64,000 bases of DNA, from positions 65,751,371-65,815,370 of the forward strand of contig NC_053393.1 of the NCBI RefSeq assembly GCF_905171765.1. Reading direction: 5' to 3'. Numbering within the stretch: position 1 is the first letter of the stretch; every line of letters begins with the position of its first letter. The stretch is from Bufo bufo. Lineage: Eukaryota; Chordata; Amphibia; Anura; Bufonidae. Position numbers and translations under genes: made by a program. The notes below the pieces were generated by a model that saw nothing but the letters and a program-made list of their open reading frames with translations, had not been told where the DNA came from and searched no databases. Below, in pieces: positions 24,190 to 35,091 of the stretch.

Positions 24190-25330
24190 ATTATTAAACA
24201 GCCCATCAGGGCATTCTGAATTGAAGGACCAATGACAAATGGCACCATTCATTGTGAATAAATGACGTGGAACCTGTGGAGCACCACGTGCCATAGATGC
24301 AAGAGGTTAACATTAGCTGCGATGGTGCACGAGGGCGGACCGACATGCTACAGTGAAGCAGCTCACTGCCAAAATGACCCAGGAGGCTACAAGATGTGTG
24401 TCTAAAACAGGGGTGCACCTAGCCTTTCTGCTGCCTGAGGCGAAAACTGAAACGGCGCCCCCCCATGCCAATTTCTTAACCTAACCCCTTTGCCACAATG
24501 AAAGCGCTCATTCCCCATAGCCCTTCTGCTGCCCCCCTCTTGCCCCTACCTGGTGCGGCCTGAGGCAATCGCCTCACCTGGCCTCATTGGTGGTGCACCT
24601 CTGGTCTAAAACAACAGTTCAGCTAATCCTACTGTGTATGGGGCTGTGAAACCGACGGATGGTCACTGCACCTCTGCTAATGAAGTTGCATCAGCAAAAA
24701 AGGTTTCACCTTTTGCAGCAGTATCGGAATTGGACCTCTGATGATTGGACTCTTCTCCGATGAGTCATGTTTTCTGTTTCATCAAAAGGATGAATGTTGG
24801 TGTGTCAGGAGAGAAACATCAGAGAATGAACACCCTGAAGCCATTGCTGGAAGAACACAAGCTGGTGGTGGCAGCATTATGATCTGGGAAATGTATGGAA
24901 TTCACGTGGAAGGCACTCTCAACTGATTTGGGTATGCTTGCAGATCACATACACCCATACATGCTGATTGTTTTCCCTGGGGCGGATGGGATGTTCCAGC
25001 AAGACAATGCGATATGTCACTCGGCTAAAAATGTGCGACATTTCTTTGGAAGAGCATGACCAAGACTTTTAAGTACTACCCTGGCCACATAATTCCCCAG
25101 ACTTAAACCCAATTGAGCATGCTCTCTGCTTCCACCCCATGTACCCTCCAACAGCTGTGGGATGCACTGCAGTCAGCATGGCTCCAGATACCTGTGAAAA
25201 CCTACCTGGACCCTATTGGGTCACTCCCGGCCCGTCTATCTGCTGTCCGAACTGCACACGGCGGTTACTCTGGATATTAGGAGGTGGTCATAATGATGTC
25301 ACTCAACTGTGTGTAGTTTTATGGGAGAAA
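24190..25330 (+). pseudogene. Decayed Tc1-like transposase
   Basis: A plus-strand relic of a Tc1-type (DDE/D) transposase. Recognisable pieces are DDWT (~24740), then FSDESCFLFHQKDECWCVRR (24754 onward), which contains the first catalytic Asp. They continue with GGGSIMIWEMYG and, after a stop near 24924, with a QQDNA piece near 25000 that contains the second catalytic Asp. The tail LWDALQSAWLQIP lies near 25160. Stops and frameshifts are frequent and no intact ends were found. A 196-bp hAT MITE (24408-24603) is inserted in the 5' part. This relic is old compared with the mariner at 19550. Confidence 0.75.
24408..24603. mobile_element. hAT MITE with perfect 8-bp target duplication
   Basis: The element starts CAGGGGTGCACCTAG and ends GGTGCACCTCTG. 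It is flanked on both sides by the identical octamer gtctaaaa (24400-24407 and 24604-24611). An 8-bp duplication with CAGGGG-type ends is diagnostic of hAT insertion. The 196-bp interior is C-rich and non-coding. It interrupts the decayed Tc1 gene, so it is the younger of the two. Confidence 0.93.
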
Positions 25331-25850
25331 ATTTGGTAGAACTTGTATTTTATGCAATGCAATCTCTGCTTATTCTACGCTTAGGAGTCCAGTGGGAAGA
25401 CCTACTCAATGACAATGCATATAGAGATAACTGTCATCACTGGCGTAACTATAGGGGTCACAGCAGTCGCGGTTGCGACCAGGCCCCTAAGCCAGGGGGG
25501 GCCCAGAGGTACTAGTGCTAGTGGTACTGTACTTTCCCTTTATAAGATGCAGTGCATCTTATAAAGGGAATACTAGCGAGCGCTTCCATAATGGAAGCGC
25601 TCACTAGTCTCCAGGAGGAGGGGGAGAGATGCGCTGTGAGCTCTGTCCAGTACTTACTCCCCCTCCTGCTTGCTCTTCTCAGGGCCCACTCTGCTGTGTC
25701 CTGGCTGCCTGCAGCGTCAGGACATACAGAGCGCACTCTGACCTAACGCTGCGGGAGGTCAGGTGACTGCAGCGCGGGCCCTGAGAAGAGAAGATAGCCA
25801 GAACAGGGAGAGTAGCCGGCAGAAGAGGTAAGTGACTTTATTATTTTACA

Positions 25851-26540
25851 GTCTGATCTGAGGTCTGATATGGAGGTCTAATGGGGGGTCTGGAGGTCTG
25901 ACTGGGGGGGGGTATGGAGGTCTGACTGGGGGTCTGGAGGTCTGACTGGGGGTCTAAAGTGGTCTAATGGGGGGTCTGGAGGTCTGACTGGGGGGTCTGG
26001 ACGTCTGACTGGGGGTCTGGAGTGGTCTAATGGGGGGGTCTGGAGGTCTGACTGGGGGGTCTGGAGGTCTGACTATGGGGTTTGGAGGTTTGACTGGGGG
26101 GTCTGGAGAGGTCTGACTGGGGATCTGGATGTCTAATGGGGGTCTAGAGGTCTAATGGGGGTCTGAAGGTCTAATGGGGGTCAGATATGGGGGTTTGGAG
26201 GTCTAATGGGGGTCAGATATGGGGGTCTGGAGGTCTATTGGAAGTCTGGAGGTCTAATGGGAGTCTAGAGGTCTGATATGGGGGTCTGGAGGTCTACTGG
26301 GGGTCTGGAGGTCTAATGGGGGTCTTATATGTGGGGTCTGGAGGTCTAATGGGGTCTGGAGGTCTAATGGGGGTCTTATCTGAGGTCTGATATTGGGTCG
26401 GGGTCTTACATGAGGTCTAATGGGGGGTCTGATCTGAGGTCTAAAACTGGGGTCTTATATGGGGTCTGACATAGAGGTCTAAAGGAGGTTTGGTCTGAGA
26501 TGGGGGGATCTCATTTAGGGTTTTATATGGGGGTCTGATC
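25851..26540. repeat. G-rich GGTCTGAT/GGTCTAATGGGGGT minisatellite
   Basis: An irregular array of ~18-30-bp units of the type ggtctgactgggggtctgga and ggtctaatgggggtc, with many runs of four to eight G on the plus strand. Such runs at this spacing could form G-quadruplexes (inference). The first units (gtctgatctgaggtctgat) are nearly identical to the start of the minisatellite at 43438, and both arrays are preceded by gaggtaagt. Confidence 0.9.
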
Positions 26541-26860
26541 TGAAAGGAAGGGGGAATTTTTTTGTACTAGTGCACAATATAAAGGGGTGTTGTACCAGTA
26601 TTTTCAGGGGGACTGTTTCTGCAGGAAAGTATTGGAGAGCACAGTGGGCACAGTATTGGGGGTGGCAGGATGGGGTGTTGAGAAGGTGAGGAGGAGGATG
26701 GAAAAGTAGGAGAGTAAGATGTCTGTTTGTTAAACTCTGCTGAGACGAGGTGTGGCTGAAAAAAGTCACTATGGCGGTCTGGTCTGACAGGAGAAGAAGA
26801 GGAAAGAGAATATCTACATCAGAGAAGAGAAGTCACTGGATGGAAGAGGTACATATGTGG

Positions 26861-26941
26861 CGCTGTATTATCCTGTATGTTTTGGAGCGCTGTATTATCC
26901 TGTATGTTTTGGAGCGCTGTATTATCCTGTATGTTTTGGAG
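26861..26941. repeat. Three exact copies of a 27-bp unit
   Basis: The unit cgctgtattatcctgtatgt plus tttggag starts at 26861, 26888 and 26915 with no differences; a partial fourth starts at 26942. Because 27 is a multiple of three, the plus-strand frame repeats the nonapeptide CIILYVLER. I see no reason to think it is translated. Confidence 0.95.
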
Positions 26942-27066
26942 CGCTGTATGTCAATATTTGTCTTGGGCAGCAGAAAAGCTAGATGCACCAGTGAAGGGGG
27001 GGGGGGTGGCAAGCTGAACTCTTGCACCAGGGCCCATGAGCCTTTAGCTACGCCCCTGACTGTTAT

Positions 27067-27813
27067 TCACCAATAGGACCGCCCACTGGACTCCTAAGCA
27101 TCGAATAAAGATATTTTATTGAATACAATTTTATAAAGTTATAATGAATCTTTTCTTTTAAAATTATATATCAATCTGCTCATCTCCTCCTCTATAACCT
27201 GCTGCCTGTTTCCCATACACCAAGTTCTAGCTCAAGGGTTTCCTTTTAATGGAAATAGTACTAGAATACATAGAAGGAGCTTTGTCCTCTCTGTAGTCTA
27301 TCTGCAGGGAGTGGAGTCTGCAGTCCGTGGATAGACCTAGCTGTCCTTTCCGTTTCACTTGGGATAATGGCATTTCAGACCACGTAACTGTTGCACATTC
27401 AGACATTTCTACATTCCTCTCAATTGTGTCATCAAATTTGAAAAGCAAAGTTTGCAGAGCAGGATATTACCACGGCAAATACGTGTCTCTCATGAGACTG
27501 CGCGAGGGGAATTAAGAAATCAAAAAACATTGGCAGGTGAATAAACAGAGAAGTATGTACAGGATTTTGCATTTGCAGAATAGGAATTGTTATATAACGG
27601 TCCATGAAAATCAATTGTTATCATGCACGCGCAGTCTGCTCCGAAAAGCACATCGATAGCAGCCGATCAATAGGAATTTTTATTCCATAAAGTGTATTTG
27701 TTTATGAAATGAATATTTCTAAGTGACAAATCTTACTAAAGTAGAGGAGCCATACACAACCTGCCTCTAGGCAGCATGGCTCCCCGATTCAGCATTATAA
27801 AACTCTGCTCCCT
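27067..27813. other. Unassigned repeat-derived stretch
   Basis: The first ~175 bp resemble 50250-50400 (for example ctcctaagcat, tgaatcttttc and ctataacctgctgcctg), so this is the right part of the hairpin MITE and its neighbourhood. The rest shows no coding or element signal I recognise. Confidence 0.45.
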
Positions 27814-28241
27814 TTAAAGGGATATTCCCACAAAAAATATTCTACCGTTTTCAAACCAGCCCCTGCATCTGAATACTTTTGCAATTGCATGTAATTAAAA
27901 ATGTATTATAGCCACTGAGTTATTCAATGAAATCTATCTTTATAGTGGCACCTGCTGTTTGCTCTTTTTCTAATTTCTCTGTCCTGCTCACTGAGACAGA
28001 AGCACATGCTCAGTTCAATTCTTCAACTGCCACCAGCTGCATACAGGGCATGCCCTCTGAGAAAGGACATGCCCTCTAACCTGATAGCTTGAAATAGCAG
28101 AACACCTGGAACAATGAATGGGTACATCTCTGGATCCATGTGAGGTACAGGGTTGCTTCTAGCTTTGTTAGAAATAGGTTGTCATCTACTAGATTAGGTA
28201 TGGTTTTCATTTTTTATGTTATTCATGGATAACCCCATTAA
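27814..28241. mobile_element. T2-like MITE, TTAA ends
   Basis: Starts TTAAAGGGATATTCCCAC and ends GGATAACCCCATTAA, with TTAA at both edges (27814-27817 and 28238-28241). The same family, in the opposite orientation and interrupted by other insertions, begins at 47923; for example, tttctagcaaagctagaacc there mirrors the 28150-28170 segment here. Non-coding. Confidence 0.8.
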
Positions 28242-29477
28242 GAATAGTAATAAATATTTATTGAACAACCATCAAGAACTACTGCAACAACAGTGGATAA
28301 TTACTTTCAGGCTATTTTTAGAGGACTATAGTGAATCCCTATCTTGAGTGTTACAATGGAGGTTCACCTGTAACTTTGTACTGTCTATGCTAGCGTCGGC
28401 TGCTTGTGGGAACATTTTAGAGCCATCTCCTGGTATGACTATTCGCTAGTGCCATTGCTCCATGTATCCATGTGTCCCAGTTACTTGTGGTGAGTACCAG
28501 GGAGGCTCCAGAGTAACGTCCTTAGGATTTGGCCCAATGTCAAACCGGTTACTTGGCACAGTGATTCCACAACCATTGTCTGTATGCATGTATTGAGGGT
28601 CTATAATTTCAACTCTATGGTGAAGTTATAGGTTTTACGCACTTGTAATATGGATACAAGAATGGGGCCAGACTATGATTGTCTACTGAGTATTGGCTCA
28701 TTCCAGTATGTTCCATTAATGGTAGAAGATTGGGTCAATTGGATATGAGGAAGTTCCAATGTTGCTCAACCAAAGGGATGAACTACCGAAGAATTCAACA
28801 AAACCAATCCTCTCTTGTCTCAAAAATGGGAAGTCCCTAAAGCCTGCCAGTACACATTAGCCTAGGTTCATACCATGTTCAGACTTTGTGTTCGGTGAGA
28901 CCTATGTAATGGTCCATCGAACGCACGCCCAGACAAAACCCATATGTCTATACCAGTGCCTGCCAAAATAGATGGGATCTGCTGACCCCACAGATTTTTA
29001 TAGGCAGTTTATTTTCTTGTTTCCTGATGAAGTTGTGGAAACCAAGAGTGAATTAAAATAGAGGAGAAGTTGTACCTGTCCTTTATACTTTCTCCTCTTT
29101 TATGGCCCACTCCTGATTTTAGAAATCAGGAAATCTGAACGTGTGGCTGTACCCTAACTAATAACATTTTTGAGATTTACAAGCTTAGGTCTAATGAGAA
29201 TGTATCAACCTGTTGTTGCTGCAATTTTTTTCTGAAGTTATAATTTGCTCATTTTTTTCAGTGTCTTACATTTTTGGAGGAGAAACCTACAACATAAACA
29301 TTCGAAAAGAAATGCAAAAACCAACAGAAAAATTCTGTATCATGAAGAATAGCAAAATGACAATTTTTGTCTTTATTTTTTGTTCTCATTTGCACCATGA
29401 TATGTGCATATATTTATATATTTGCATATATGAAAACTAAATTTTTCTCAGCAATGCGGGCACATATGAACATGACT
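28242..29477. other. Unassigned non-coding stretch
   Basis: Only a ~90-bp piece near 28490-28585 is attributable: it matches the end of dispersed repeat copy A (caaaccggttacttggcaca). The remainder has no long frame, no inverted pair and no tandem array. Confidence 0.45.
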
Positions 29478-30314
29478 AGAGAAATGCAGAAGGGCACTCA
29501 ACATATGAAGTCACATCGAATCATGGAGGTCCAAACAATATCGATTTATTGAACACGTCTAAAATAGGCAGTCAAAAATATTAAGATTAGCAAAATGCCA
29601 ACACACCATAAAACATATCATAAAAACAAGTAAAAGATACAATGGCAATCAAACGAGCAATGTCAATGTGTATAAAAAAGAAGGGCAGGTTTCAAATAAA
29701 ATGTCCAATACCACTAAGAACGCAGGTAAACGTTATAAGCAGATTGGAAGTCCTAAATTTGCGAATTGTAGGAACTTTCGATTTTTTCTATTAAATAATC
29801 GTAGGAACTTTCGATTTTTTCTATTAAATAATCGTATGGTCTTAGGCCATCTCGATTAAAACCATTTTGTGGCGTCCCACATTTTTTCGAATGGTATTAA
29901 AATCGGCACAGGAAACAATGTTTAACGAATAAATACTTAGCTTTGTCTATAGAAGCTTATTCGCGGCCTTCTGTGGATCGGCACTGTAGCAGTAGTCGAG
30001 TATTCTACTGTAAAATATCGAACTTGATCTTCGGCATCCCACGTGTTGTAGCTTTCGAACACAGATTCAATAGTTAACCCAGGCACTCTAGTAATCGAGT
30101 CACGCACATTAAATGGACCTTTTTTTCGGGTACAGCAAGATTGGATGCTTGCCTCTTCCTCGATCCTGTAGGCGTTCCTCTCCAAGTGTTGTGTCTTTCA
30201 GGTAATTGCAATCCGTGCGATTTAATCTTTTTTTCTTTCTTTTTTTCAAAGCAAAGTCCAGTGAATGTGGGTTATGATTATAACCCCACTATGCAAGTCA
30301 ATCAATAGAGCACC
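29478..30314. repeat. Left inverted terminal repeat of the PLE
   Basis: The ~837-bp reverse complement of 33476-35313 with the nested MITE excluded. Both copies carry the same internal 33-bp tandem duplication (ggaactttcgattttttcta, twice, at ~29770-29835 here). The duplication therefore predates the inversion event. The inner edge reads gcaccaaacgcgtttcgg and adjoins the hammerhead-like motif at 30303-30352. Confidence 0.9.
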
Positions 30315-30352
30315 AAACGCGTTTCGGAGTGTTGCTTTACTCCTTCCTTAGT
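30303..30352 (-). promoter_or_regulatory. Hammerhead-ribozyme-like motif at PLE terminus
   Basis: On the minus strand: ccactaaggaaggagtaaag, then caacactccgaaacgcgttt. The order is a core-like strand, a small stem (ggagt/actcc) and GAAAC. Hammerhead motifs have been described in PLE terminal repeats. Here the first core strand reads CTAAGGA rather than CTGANGA, so this copy is probably inactive. The assignment is by resemblance only. Confidence 0.4.
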
Positions 30353-30858
30353 GGTAATGCTTGCATGGGGTGTTAGCTGTCTTTTATATCCCTCCTTCCT
30401 GGGTTCCTCACAAAAAATGGACAGGATTTGTGTTGAAAACGCTAATAAACGGAGTTGCGGTTTTGATGCGTTTTTACTGCGTTTTTTTGGGGGTCAATGC
30501 GTTTTTTTGGGTATATGGCTTCCTATCAGCCCGGACATCATACCTAATAAGTCACTTTTTATTTTAAACATTGATTTCACTAAATAATACAATTTATTAT
30601 TATTTTTTGATAAAATTGATTTAAAAAACTTAAATAACAATACAAATGCATATAGAACTATCAGATACATTAGGTCAAATACCAGTATAAATACATATGG
30701 GACCATAACACATATTTCAATCTTCATAATAATTGGCTTTCCCTGTGTTGACTCAGAGTGTCTATGGTCCATGGGTGAGGGCCCTCCATCGAGGCCGAAC
30801 CCCCGCGTTAATAGACCACACGGGGGTATCGCATCAATGGAGGGCACCCACCCACAAT

Positions 30859-31223
30859 TCAAAGGAAGCCAAAAATTTCGAGGTCAGCATTTAATCCATT
30901 AGGTAACATACTTCCAAATTCAAATATACGTCTAGATTCTGCCCTTGACATCCTGGCAATATGGTCGCCACCCCTCCAATGTCGATCGATTTGTTCCAAT
31001 GCTATGAATGTTAGGCCCTTCGGATCTTTATTGTGTGTCATTTTAAAATGTCTAGATAGTACATGTTTCTCATATGCGTTTTTGATATTTGAGATATGTT
31101 CAGCTATTCTAGTCTTTAAAGCTCTTTTAGTCCTTCCGATATATTGCTTCGCGCATGGGCACTGGATTAAATATATCACATTGCAAGTGCTACATGTAAG
31201 AAACGTATTTATCTCAAATGAGA
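30859..31223 (-). pseudogene. PLE GIY-YIG endonuclease domain
   Basis: The C-terminal nuclease of the PLE polyprotein, which nicks the target DNA to prime reverse transcription. The minus-strand frame reads TCSTCNVIYLIQCPCAKQYI and then GRTKRALKTRIAEH. This gives a Cys-rich lead-in, the GIY-like VIY, the YIG, and the conserved Arg and His further on. It ends ...LNADLEIFGFL at 30859. It is out of frame with the RT region because the A/T-rich linker at 31224-31290 carries stops and frameshifts. The nuclease core itself is open. A later minus-strand frame (30494-30862) has hydrophobic runs but no family signature; I treat it as 3' UTR. Confidence 0.85.
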
Positions 31224-31274
31224 AAGAATTTTTTTTTAGTTATTTTAGTTATTTTTTTAGGAAAAGATGTGTTC

Positions 31275-33290
31275 CTACAATTGATACATTTGTGGTGATT
31301 TTGATATTAGGGATCCTATAGTTTTATCTTCTTGGATGTAATGCCAGTGTTTGTATATTATCTGTTCAATTCTTTTATATTGTGTATTGAAAGGAAGGAT
31401 TATCCGAGGGGTTTCTTCTTGTTTTTTCTTGGAATTCTCTAGACTAGTTTGAAAGATTGTCTTTCTATCCATCAGTTCTATTTTTTGTAAGGCATCATCT
31501 AATATTTTTTCAGGATAGTCTTTTGTTATAAATTCTTCTTTCATTTTTAAAGCTTCCTCTTGAAATTTGTCATTCTTACTGCAATTTCTCTTTATTCTAC
31601 GAAATTGGCCTAGAGGGATATTCAACAACCACCTAGACAAATGGCAACTAGAAAATCGAATAAAACTGTTCTTCGTGACCGGTTTCTGGTATGTGTTGCA
31701 ATTGTAATGGTCTCTATCTATTGTAATTTGTAAGTCTAAAAATTCAGTGCATTGATTGTTAATATTTGATGTAAAAATTAGGTTAAAATAATTGTTATTA
31801 ATCTCATCTAAAAATATCAATAAATCCGATTTCTCTCCCTTCCAAATAAAAATCACATCGTCTATATTTCTTAGCCAGGGAACCAGTTCTGTCCCCAGCC
31901 TTGGGCTGATGGTTAGTTGTTCCCAATATGCCATAAATAGATTGGCATAGCTGGGAGCAAACCTGGTGCCCATGGCAGTCCCTCGTTTTTGAAGATAGTG
32001 GTCACTTTCAAAATAAAAATAATTGTGCGTTAATATAAAAAATACTCCTTCTAATAAAAATTGAATCTGTTTTTCTCCAAAATCTCCACTCTGTTTCAAC
32101 ATAGACTCCATCGCTGTAATACCCTGCTTGTGATCAATAGTATACAATGATTGTACATCCAGTGTCCCCATTATCTATTGTGGTTCCACTTGTAAATTTT
32201 CTAAAACATGAATAATCTGGGTTGTGTCTCTAATGTACGAATTTGTTTTCTTCACCACTGGCTGGATTAATCTATCAATATACTGTGAGAGATTTGCTGT
32301 CAGGGAACCAATCCCTGATATGATGGGACGGCCAGGGGGTTCTGTCAGGTTTTTGTGTATTTTGGGCAAGCAGTAGAAGACAGGCAGTCTCCGTTGGGTG
32401 CCCAAAATATATTCATATTCCTGCTCTGTCAATATATTGTCTTCTAGACCTTTTTTACAATATTCTGTTAATAGCTCATAAAATTCTTCCGTTGGGTCTT
32501 TTCTTAATTTAATATATGTATTAGTGTCTGTCAACTGCTTCAAACATTCAGTATTGTATTTAGCTGTTTCCCACAAGACCACCGCTCCCCCTTTGTCTGC
32601 TGGACGTATGGTCAGATTATTTTCTGTTTGTAACTGTTTTATTGCTTGTATTTCCTGTGGAGTTAAATTATTACTTTTTTTTACACGTCTATCTGTGATT
32701 TTTCGTAGATCCGTTTCTAAGTTTTTTTTAAATGCTGTCAACTCAGGGCTGATCTCCTGTCTGGGAAATTTTCTTGATTTTTGTTTTAAATCCGTATGTT
32801 TAATTGACTCATCCACATTTTTCTCTATATTTAATGTCACAGGGTTTTTCAGATGGTATTTTTTAAGAAATAATTTTCTAATACATTTTTCGATCCCTAT
32901 GTAGGTATCGAATTTATTTAGCTGGGCAGTTGGAGCGAATTTTAGCCCCTTATTGAGTAGTTGTGTCTGTGCTATAGTTAAAGTGATGGGACTCAAATTT
33001 ACTATGGTTCCATTTGTTTCCAAATCTAATTGTGCTTGTTGTATTCCCCTCTTTTTCCTCTGACTTCTTCGTATTTTCTTTTTGGGGGCTGGTATTGTTC
33101 TGTGTATTGTGCTCTCTTTGTCTCTCATGTATCTGGGTGTTGTGAAGTTGTGTTGGTCCCGATTGTTTTGACGTGTTTGGTGAGTTACGGTATGTGTTCT
33201 TGGTGATAAGGCCTGTTCCTCAGGTTGTATGAATGTGTCGGGGGTGATGTTTGGTGAGTGAAGTGTTCTGGTGATCTGTATCTGGTTCAT
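31275..33290 (-). pseudogene. PLE reverse transcriptase with N-terminal region, one TAG stop
   Basis: The minus-strand frame starts at ATG 33290. It has a basic N-terminal segment (KKKIRRSQRKKRG, near residue 70) and RT motifs 1-2 (RPADKGGAVVLW; PVFYCLPKIHK; GRPIISGIGS). An in-frame TAG follows at 32177-32175. The frame continues two codons later with motif A (TLDVQSLYT), motif B (GTAMGTRFAPSYANLFM) and motif C (RNIDDVIFIW). Both catalytic Asp pairs are present; the Tyr usual before IDD is Asn here. The frame closes at 31275 before the linker to the endonuclease. The single TAG and the linker lesions are the only major breaks seen. This RT type is related to telomerase. Confidence 0.9.
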
Positions 33291-33475
33291 GTTTTGTGAT
33301 GGGGTGGGGTTTTGTCTAAAAAATAATTGTGAGTAAGTGCCTCATATCTATTCTTCACAGGTATAGTGTATTTATTTTGAATATTGTGATCATCTCTTTC
33401 TTGTCTAGTCTCTCTGTGATATTTGTTATCAATATTTTTCTTTTGTTGTATATGTGGACTATTTTTATGTTTTTT
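33291..33475 (-). other. PLE 5' untranslated region
   Basis: The T-rich region between the inner edge of the right terminal repeat (33476) and the first ATG of the RT frame (33290, minus strand). It contains runs such as tgtggggtggggttttg (plus strand) and no recognisable coding sequence. Confidence 0.5.
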
Positions 33476-34404
33476 GGTGCTCTATTGATTGACTTGCATA
33501 GCGGGGTTATAATTATAACCCACATTCACTGGACTTTGCTTTGAAAAAAAGAAAGAAAAAAAGATTAAATCGCACGAATTGCAATTACCCGAAAGACACA
33601 ACACTTGGAGAGGAACGCCTACAGGATCGAGGAAGAGACAAGCATCCAATCTTTCTGTACCTGAAAAAAAAGTCCATTTAATGTGCGTGACTCGATTACT
33701 AAAGTGCCTGGGTTAACTATTGAATCTGTGTTCGAAAGCTACAACACGTGGGACGCCGAAGATCAATATTTTACAGTAGAATACTCAACTACTGCTACAG
33801 TGCCGATCAACAGAAGGCCGCGAATAAGCTTCTATAGACAAAGCTAAGTATTTATTCGTTGAACATTGTTTCCTGTGCCGATTTTAATACCCGATTTTAA
33901 TACCATTCGAAAAAATGTGGGACGCCACGAAATGGTTTTAATCGAGATGGCCTAAGACCATACGATTATTTAATAGAAAAAATCGAAAGTTCCTACGATT
34001 ATTTAATAGAAAAAATCGAAAGTTCCTACAATTCGCAAATTTAGGACTTCCAATCTGCTTATAACGTTTACCTGCATTCTTAGTGGTATTGGACATTTTA
34101 TTTAAAACCTCCCCTTCTTTTTTATACACATTGACATTGCTCATTTGATTGCCATTGTATGTTTTACTTGTTTTTATGATATGCTTTATGGTGTGTTGAC
34201 ATTTTGCTAATCTTAATATTTTTGACTGCCTATTTTAGGGCTGCAGCTAACGATTATTTGAATAATCGATTAGTTGCCGAATAATTTCTACGATTAATCA
34301 ATTAATCGGGAAAAACGACAAAATTACAAAACAGCGGTTTATATGATTTTACTTGAAAAATTATGTTCAAAGGCCATAATAAAACAAATTGTGGATGGCA
34401 CTGT

Positions 34405-34805
34405 TATGGGGAGGATCTGTGGGTGGCGCTGTTATGGAGAGGGGGATCTGTGGGTGGCGCTTTTATGGAGAGGGGGATCTGTGGGTGGCGCTGTTATGGA
34501 GAGGGGGATCTGTGGGTGGCGCTGTTATGGAGAGGGGGATCTGTGGGTGGCGCTGTTATGGAGAGGGGGATCTGTGGGTGGCGCTGTTATGGAGAGGGGG
34601 ATATGTGCACTGTTATGGAAAGGGGATATGTGCACTGTTATGGGGAAGGGGATATGTGCACTGTTATGGGCATAACAGTGCACAGATCCCTTTCCCCATA
34701 ACAGTCTACAGATCCCTTTCCCCATAACAGTGCACAGATCCCCCCTCCCCATAGCAGTGCCATAGACAGATTTCCCCCTCCCCATAGCAGTGCCATAGAC
34801 CGATC
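34405..34805. repeat. Inverting minisatellite (31-bp type units)
   Basis: From ~34405 to 34600 the unit gttatggagagggggatctg plus tgggtggcgct repeats about six times. It shifts to gttatggggaaggggatatg plus tgcact, then from ~34670 flips to the reverse complement (cataacagtgcacagatccc, tttccc) and continues to ~34805. All three plus-strand frames and one minus frame are open as repeat translation, so they do not indicate a gene. A hairpin centred near 34672 is predicted. Confidence 0.88.
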
Positions 34806-34861
34806 CCCCTACCCATAACAGCCCCCGCCCTGCTGCTCACAGCAGACTAATCACTCACTGC

Positions 34862-35091
34862 ATCTTTATTTTACCTTACAATCGTGACGCTCCAGTAACA
34901 ACTAACAGGCAGAGCGGAGGGCGGCGTAACGTCACTTACTCACGTGACGCACCTGCTCTGCCCACTTTATGAATGAAGGAGGCGGAGCAGGCGCGTCACA
35001 TGAGTAAGTGACGTTACGCCGCCCTCTGCTCTGCCTGCAGAGTTGTTACTGGAGCGTCACGATTGTAAGGTAAAATAAAGATGCAGTGACT
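34862..35091. repeat. ~105-bp-arm palindrome inside the hAT MITE
   Basis: The left arm (atctttattttaccttacaa at ~34862) runs through the gcggcgtaacgtcacttact segment to about 34968. It is mirrored from about 34980 to ttgtaaggtaaaataaagat (~35071-35090). There are a few mismatches and a short spacer. This would form a long, G/C-rich hairpin. Non-coding. Confidence 0.9.

Larger units (their letters stand above)
25438..27058. mobile_element. 1.6-kb non-autonomous hAT element
   Basis: The ends are CACTGGCGTAACTATAGGGG and, on the right, TTTAGCTACGCCCCTG. The flanking octamers actgtcat (25430-25437) and actgttat (27059-27066) match at seven of eight positions. No transposase is encoded. The interior holds a hairpin (25570-25609), a large G-rich minisatellite and a triple 27-bp repeat. 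Several frames look open only because the minisatellites lack stops. It must be mobilised by an autonomous hAT elsewhere. Confidence 0.88.
25345..27110. mobile_element. Hairpin MITE split by a hAT element
   Basis: The outer flanks of the hAT insertion form an inverted pair: cgcttaggagtccagtggg (~25379) and cccactggactcctaagc (~27082). The same hairpin repeat occurs uninterrupted at 50116-50300 (ttaggagccctgtggg and cccacatgactcctaag). The split and unsplit copies differ by substitutions. The end positions given here are approximate. Confidence 0.65.

Noticed and set aside
25825..25851. Real intron starting at gtaagt and ending at ttacag
   Set aside because: Only ~23 bases would be removed, too short for a vertebrate intron; kept only as a shared seed motif.
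30494..30862. 122-codon hydrophobic minus-strand frame after the PLE endonuclease
   Set aside because: Lies in the 3' region, with A/T-driven hydrophobicity and no recognised family.
34343..34727. Three overlapping plus-strand frames of ~110 codons (GGAVMERGICGW-type repeats)
   Set aside because: Pure translation of the 31-bp minisatellite, which also inverts on itself.
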